DNA of 64,000 bases from Taenia hydatigena. Lineage: Eukaryota; Platyhelminthes; Cestoda; Cyclophyllidea; Taeniidae. The position numbers and the translations under genes are program-made. The notes beneath the pieces were generated by a model. It was not told the origin of the DNA, searched no databases, and saw only the letters and a program-made list of their open reading frames with translations. Position 1 is the first letter of the stretch. Each line of letters begins with the position of its first letter. Below, one piece after another: positions 61,587 to 64,000 of this stretch. The stretch spans positions 3,590,696 to 3,654,695 of the forward strand of contig JADWOT020000005.1 of NCBI GenBank assembly GCA_036345935.2, in the 5' to 3' direction.

Positions 61587-62015
61587 ATGAAGAACCTCGG
61601 TGTGCTCCTTCTGTTTGTGTTGGGATGTGCTGTTGCTTCGACTGCACAGGCAAACAATACTAACAACACATCCACAACCCCAACAACCACATCTACCAAT
61701 GCGACGATGTCAACTACGTCGAGTACGTCTTCGTCGCAAAGTACTCAGAGTGCTGCATCAAATGCACAGAATACTACTTCGACGACAACGAGTACAACTG
61801 CGTCCAGTACGGCTTCGCCACAAAGTACCACGAGTGCTGCACCAAATGTGCAGAATGCTTCTTCTTCGACAACGACGAGTGGTGGACAGGATCAAATCGG
61901 CAGCAGCTCTACCACCAAACACGATGCATCTACCACCAGTGCTTCCACGATGGTCGTTTTGTCGCATGCTCTCACCATCTTTGCCACTGGCGTCTTCACT
62001 CTCCTCATTCAATAG
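61587..62015 (+). CDS. Mucin-like GPI-anchored surface protein (apomucin-like), intact copy 2
   Basis: Intact 142-residue frame, identical in layout to the gene at 56062-56490: signal peptide 1-21, Thr/Ser/Asn-rich region with two 29-residue units, then the tail MVVLSHALTIF...LLIQ. One residue differs (Val for Ala in the tail). It lies on the opposite strand in a divergent arrangement with its sister, separated by 5.1 kb between start codons. The upstream flank beyond the promoter is different, so the two genes may be expressed differently. AATAAA follows 62 nt after the stop. The function as a mucin backbone is inferred from composition and the anchoring signals; no enzyme motif is present. 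Confidence 0.88.
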   Translation: MKNLGVLLLFVLGCAVASTAQANNTNNTSTTPTTTSTNATMSTTSSTSSSQSTQSAASNAQNTTSTTTSTTASSTASPQSTTSAAPNVQNASSSTTTSGGQDQIGSSSTTKHDASTTSASTMVVLSHALTIFATGVFTLLIQ

Positions 62016-62076
62016 CTGAAATTAAGACCTGTCTCTTTCCCAACTGATTTTTTTCCATGTCTTAATAATCACTTTA

Positions 62077-62082
62077 AATAAA
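62077..62082 (+). terminator. Poly(A) signal AATAAA
   Basis: AATAAA within TTTAAATAAATTG, 62 nt after the stop of the 61587-62015 gene. Confidence 0.6.
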
Positions 62083-63114
62083 TTGTCGCATTCCTTATTT
62101 TGTGCTCTGGTTTGGCCTCTCGCATTGGAAGAGGGCAATTTCGAACCCATCATTGCAGTGCGTGCGATAGTAATTCGAGGAAAGGCATAAATAAAATAGC
62201 AGAATACTAGCCACAGGTCACTCTGCAGTCCAGCGAAGTGTCTGTGGGGAATGCTGAAATGGGTGAACGCAAATTGGAAAGCATTTGGTGGTTTGATGCT
62301 GATGAATCTGCACGTCACAGTGTCATACACACTCTCCATCGGTTGGATTGCGTCGTAATGCAGGTGGAAGGAGGGACTGTTCTTCTGACAGCTACTTGTC
62401 GCGTACATATAATACGGCGCCAAATGCACTACCAGCCTCCTTGACATGAATGCCACTGATCACTTGAGTGACTGAGGCGAATTCGCCGTGGCATTCGACT
62501 CCTATTCTTTGTGACTTCGCGTGTGAAGCCTTTTCACATAAGCATCAACTAATTGCATAAGCTTCTGCACTGAGGAAAGTAACTTGTGAAATCATGTTAA
62601 CTCCTCCAGACAAACAGGCAAATGGGTGACGACGCACAGGTCAAATGTAAAATACCCTATGTGAACAGCTTTGCTATCAGTAGCCTGAAGGAATTGACAC
62701 CTTGATGTTAGTGTTTGAGAGGTGAAGAGAATGGTCACTTACAAGACATATGACACACACAAGGTTTAATAAACAGTCTCATTCAAACCTTCGCCATTCT
62801 ACCACCTTCCTCTCTCGACCACACATCGCCTCCACCACATGCACTGACCAGCCGCACCATCATACCTAGTAAACTTTATTGCCTTAGAAGATTAGTGTTT
62901 GATGGTGAGAGAACAGAGACAAGCAAACACGCAAATGAATGCATTTATAGAGTTGAGGTGAAGATGTGCACTTGACACAGAATGAGATGACTACTTAAGG
63001 CCTCAAGACAACCACTGGTGCTGCATTGTACACTAAACTTACTAGCAAAGAGGGCCAAACCTAGAATGCGTTTACAGAGTTGAATGGAAGATGTGGACTT
63101 GACGCAGAATGGGA

Positions 63115-64000
63115 TGTCTACTGGAGGCCTCACCACAACCACTGTGCGAAACCCAGAATGAATATCTACACCAACAATGTCGTCAGAAAGAGTTCTTTGT
63201 GAGGTGAGGTGACATCGACTTCCACAGACTCAAGATCCACCTCCAATAAGCACACAAATGAGCGCATCATGAGGCGAATCGTGTAGGTGGCTTTGAAGAG
63301 ACGGTGAAAGTGGAGATATTGCCTACGCAATTTATGCACATTCAAGCTCCACATCCCGTAAACAAACGGTGAAATGCATGAAGCAAATTGCGTGTGCAGT
63401 CTCAACTCTTCTCACGGGACCAGTTTGACGCAGGTTAAATAGCTTAATGCTCACTTCATATATTTGCCTTCGGTGCTCACTTAGCCATGTTTAATCAAAT
63501 CCTTTCATTGAGTCAGGCAACAAAGGAAAGTATTTTGCTACTTCACCTTAGAACTTAGCATATTCGAAGTCATTAAGAGGTGACAACGAGGTGGCGAGGA
63601 GTGAGGCTGCTTATCTCCACTCTAATAAAATTAGCAAGAACGAAGAAAAACTGATTAAAGGAGGTGTAAGTAAGCCAAAAGTGAGGTTCACATATAAGAG
63701 AGGACAACACTGGTGCTTTTTGAACAAGATTGGATGGTATCCTTGAAGTGACACTGTAAAAGTGCCGAAGCTCGCGTCCATAACTACCGGGTCATGAACC
63801 GTCGTCGTCGTGATTTTGTATTCATCTGGATGAGTTTATGAGTGTTGTCTGGGAGGTGGAATGGTCTTTGTTGTACAACGCGCCACCCACAGCAGAGCTT
63901 CTGTCATCCTTTGTCGTGGACGCATTGTCGCACTGCCATCGTGTGCAAGTCATGAACCTAGTAGCACTCCCCAACAGAGTTTGTGTCGTTGTGCAGGATT
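63115..64000 (-). repeat. Inverted copy of 58455-59400, cut by the window edge
   Basis: The reverse complement follows 58455-59400 closely (shared GAACAAGATTGGATGGTATC at 63723, and TCTGGGAGGTGGAATGGTCT at 63849). The match is still going at base 64000, so the duplication extends past the window. Confidence 0.85.

Larger units (their letters stand above)
61525..63660 (+). repeat. Right arm of a large inverted duplication
   Basis: Partner of 54490-56560. Its breakpoint is just upstream of the TATA box. Within it, 62943-63030 and 63070-63155 are a small local tandem repeat (shared TAGAGTTGAGG/CAGAGTTGAATGG, then AGATGTGNACTTGACNCAGA), which is absent from the left arm. Confidence 0.9.

Overview
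This is eukaryotic nuclear DNA, most likely from a parasitic flatworm and probably a taeniid tapeworm (Echinococcus or Taenia). The genus cannot be settled from the sequence alone. The reasons are one intron-containing SLC7-type amino-acid permease with very short introns, moderate GC, and a family of tiny, Ser/Thr-rich, signal-peptide plus GPI-signal proteins that resemble the mucin backbones (apomucins) of taeniid tegument and laminated layer. The family assignment is inference. No bacterial genes, rRNA, tRNA, CRISPR or intact transposon genes were found.

Layout. 1-20.4 kb is gene-poor. It is made of old, diverged dispersed repeats, including an inverted pair at about 190-935 and 6635-7450, and one fresh 1,056-bp tandem duplication (14321-16432). 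20452-23297 holds a complete ten-exon, 508-residue LAT-type amino-acid transporter light chain on the + strand. 23.3-33.4 kb is again repeat-rich: a tandem repeat of about 475 bp at 25.0-26.0 kb, and an ancient direct duplication of about 26.2-28.6 kb against 29.6-32.2 kb. 33.4-64 kb is a duplicated gene cluster with seven members of one small gene family: 33702-34082 (-, broken), 36255-36637 (+, open only if an 80-nt intron is removed), 46754-46987 (-, intact), 49919-50202 (-, one frameshift), 52932-53558 (+, three in-frame stops), 56062-56490 (-, intact) and 61587-62015 (+, intact).

The family members share a short plan. A TATA-like box lies about 45 nt upstream of the ATG. A conserved leader (CAACAATTCTAC-like, ending at ATGAAG) follows, then a signal peptide, a short Thr/Ser-rich or acidic ectodomain, a hydrophobic C-terminus that looks like a GPI-attachment signal, and in most copies AATAAA 60-120 nt after the stop. 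Copies lie in repeated inverted duplications (arms about 0.85-2 kb), so neighbouring genes are divergent or convergent. The two intact mucin copies differ by one residue, while sister copies are decaying by stop codons or frameshifts.

If expressed, the products would be short O-glycosylated proteins anchored to the outer face of the plasma membrane. The transporter is a separate housekeeping-type gene and nothing ties it functionally to the cluster.
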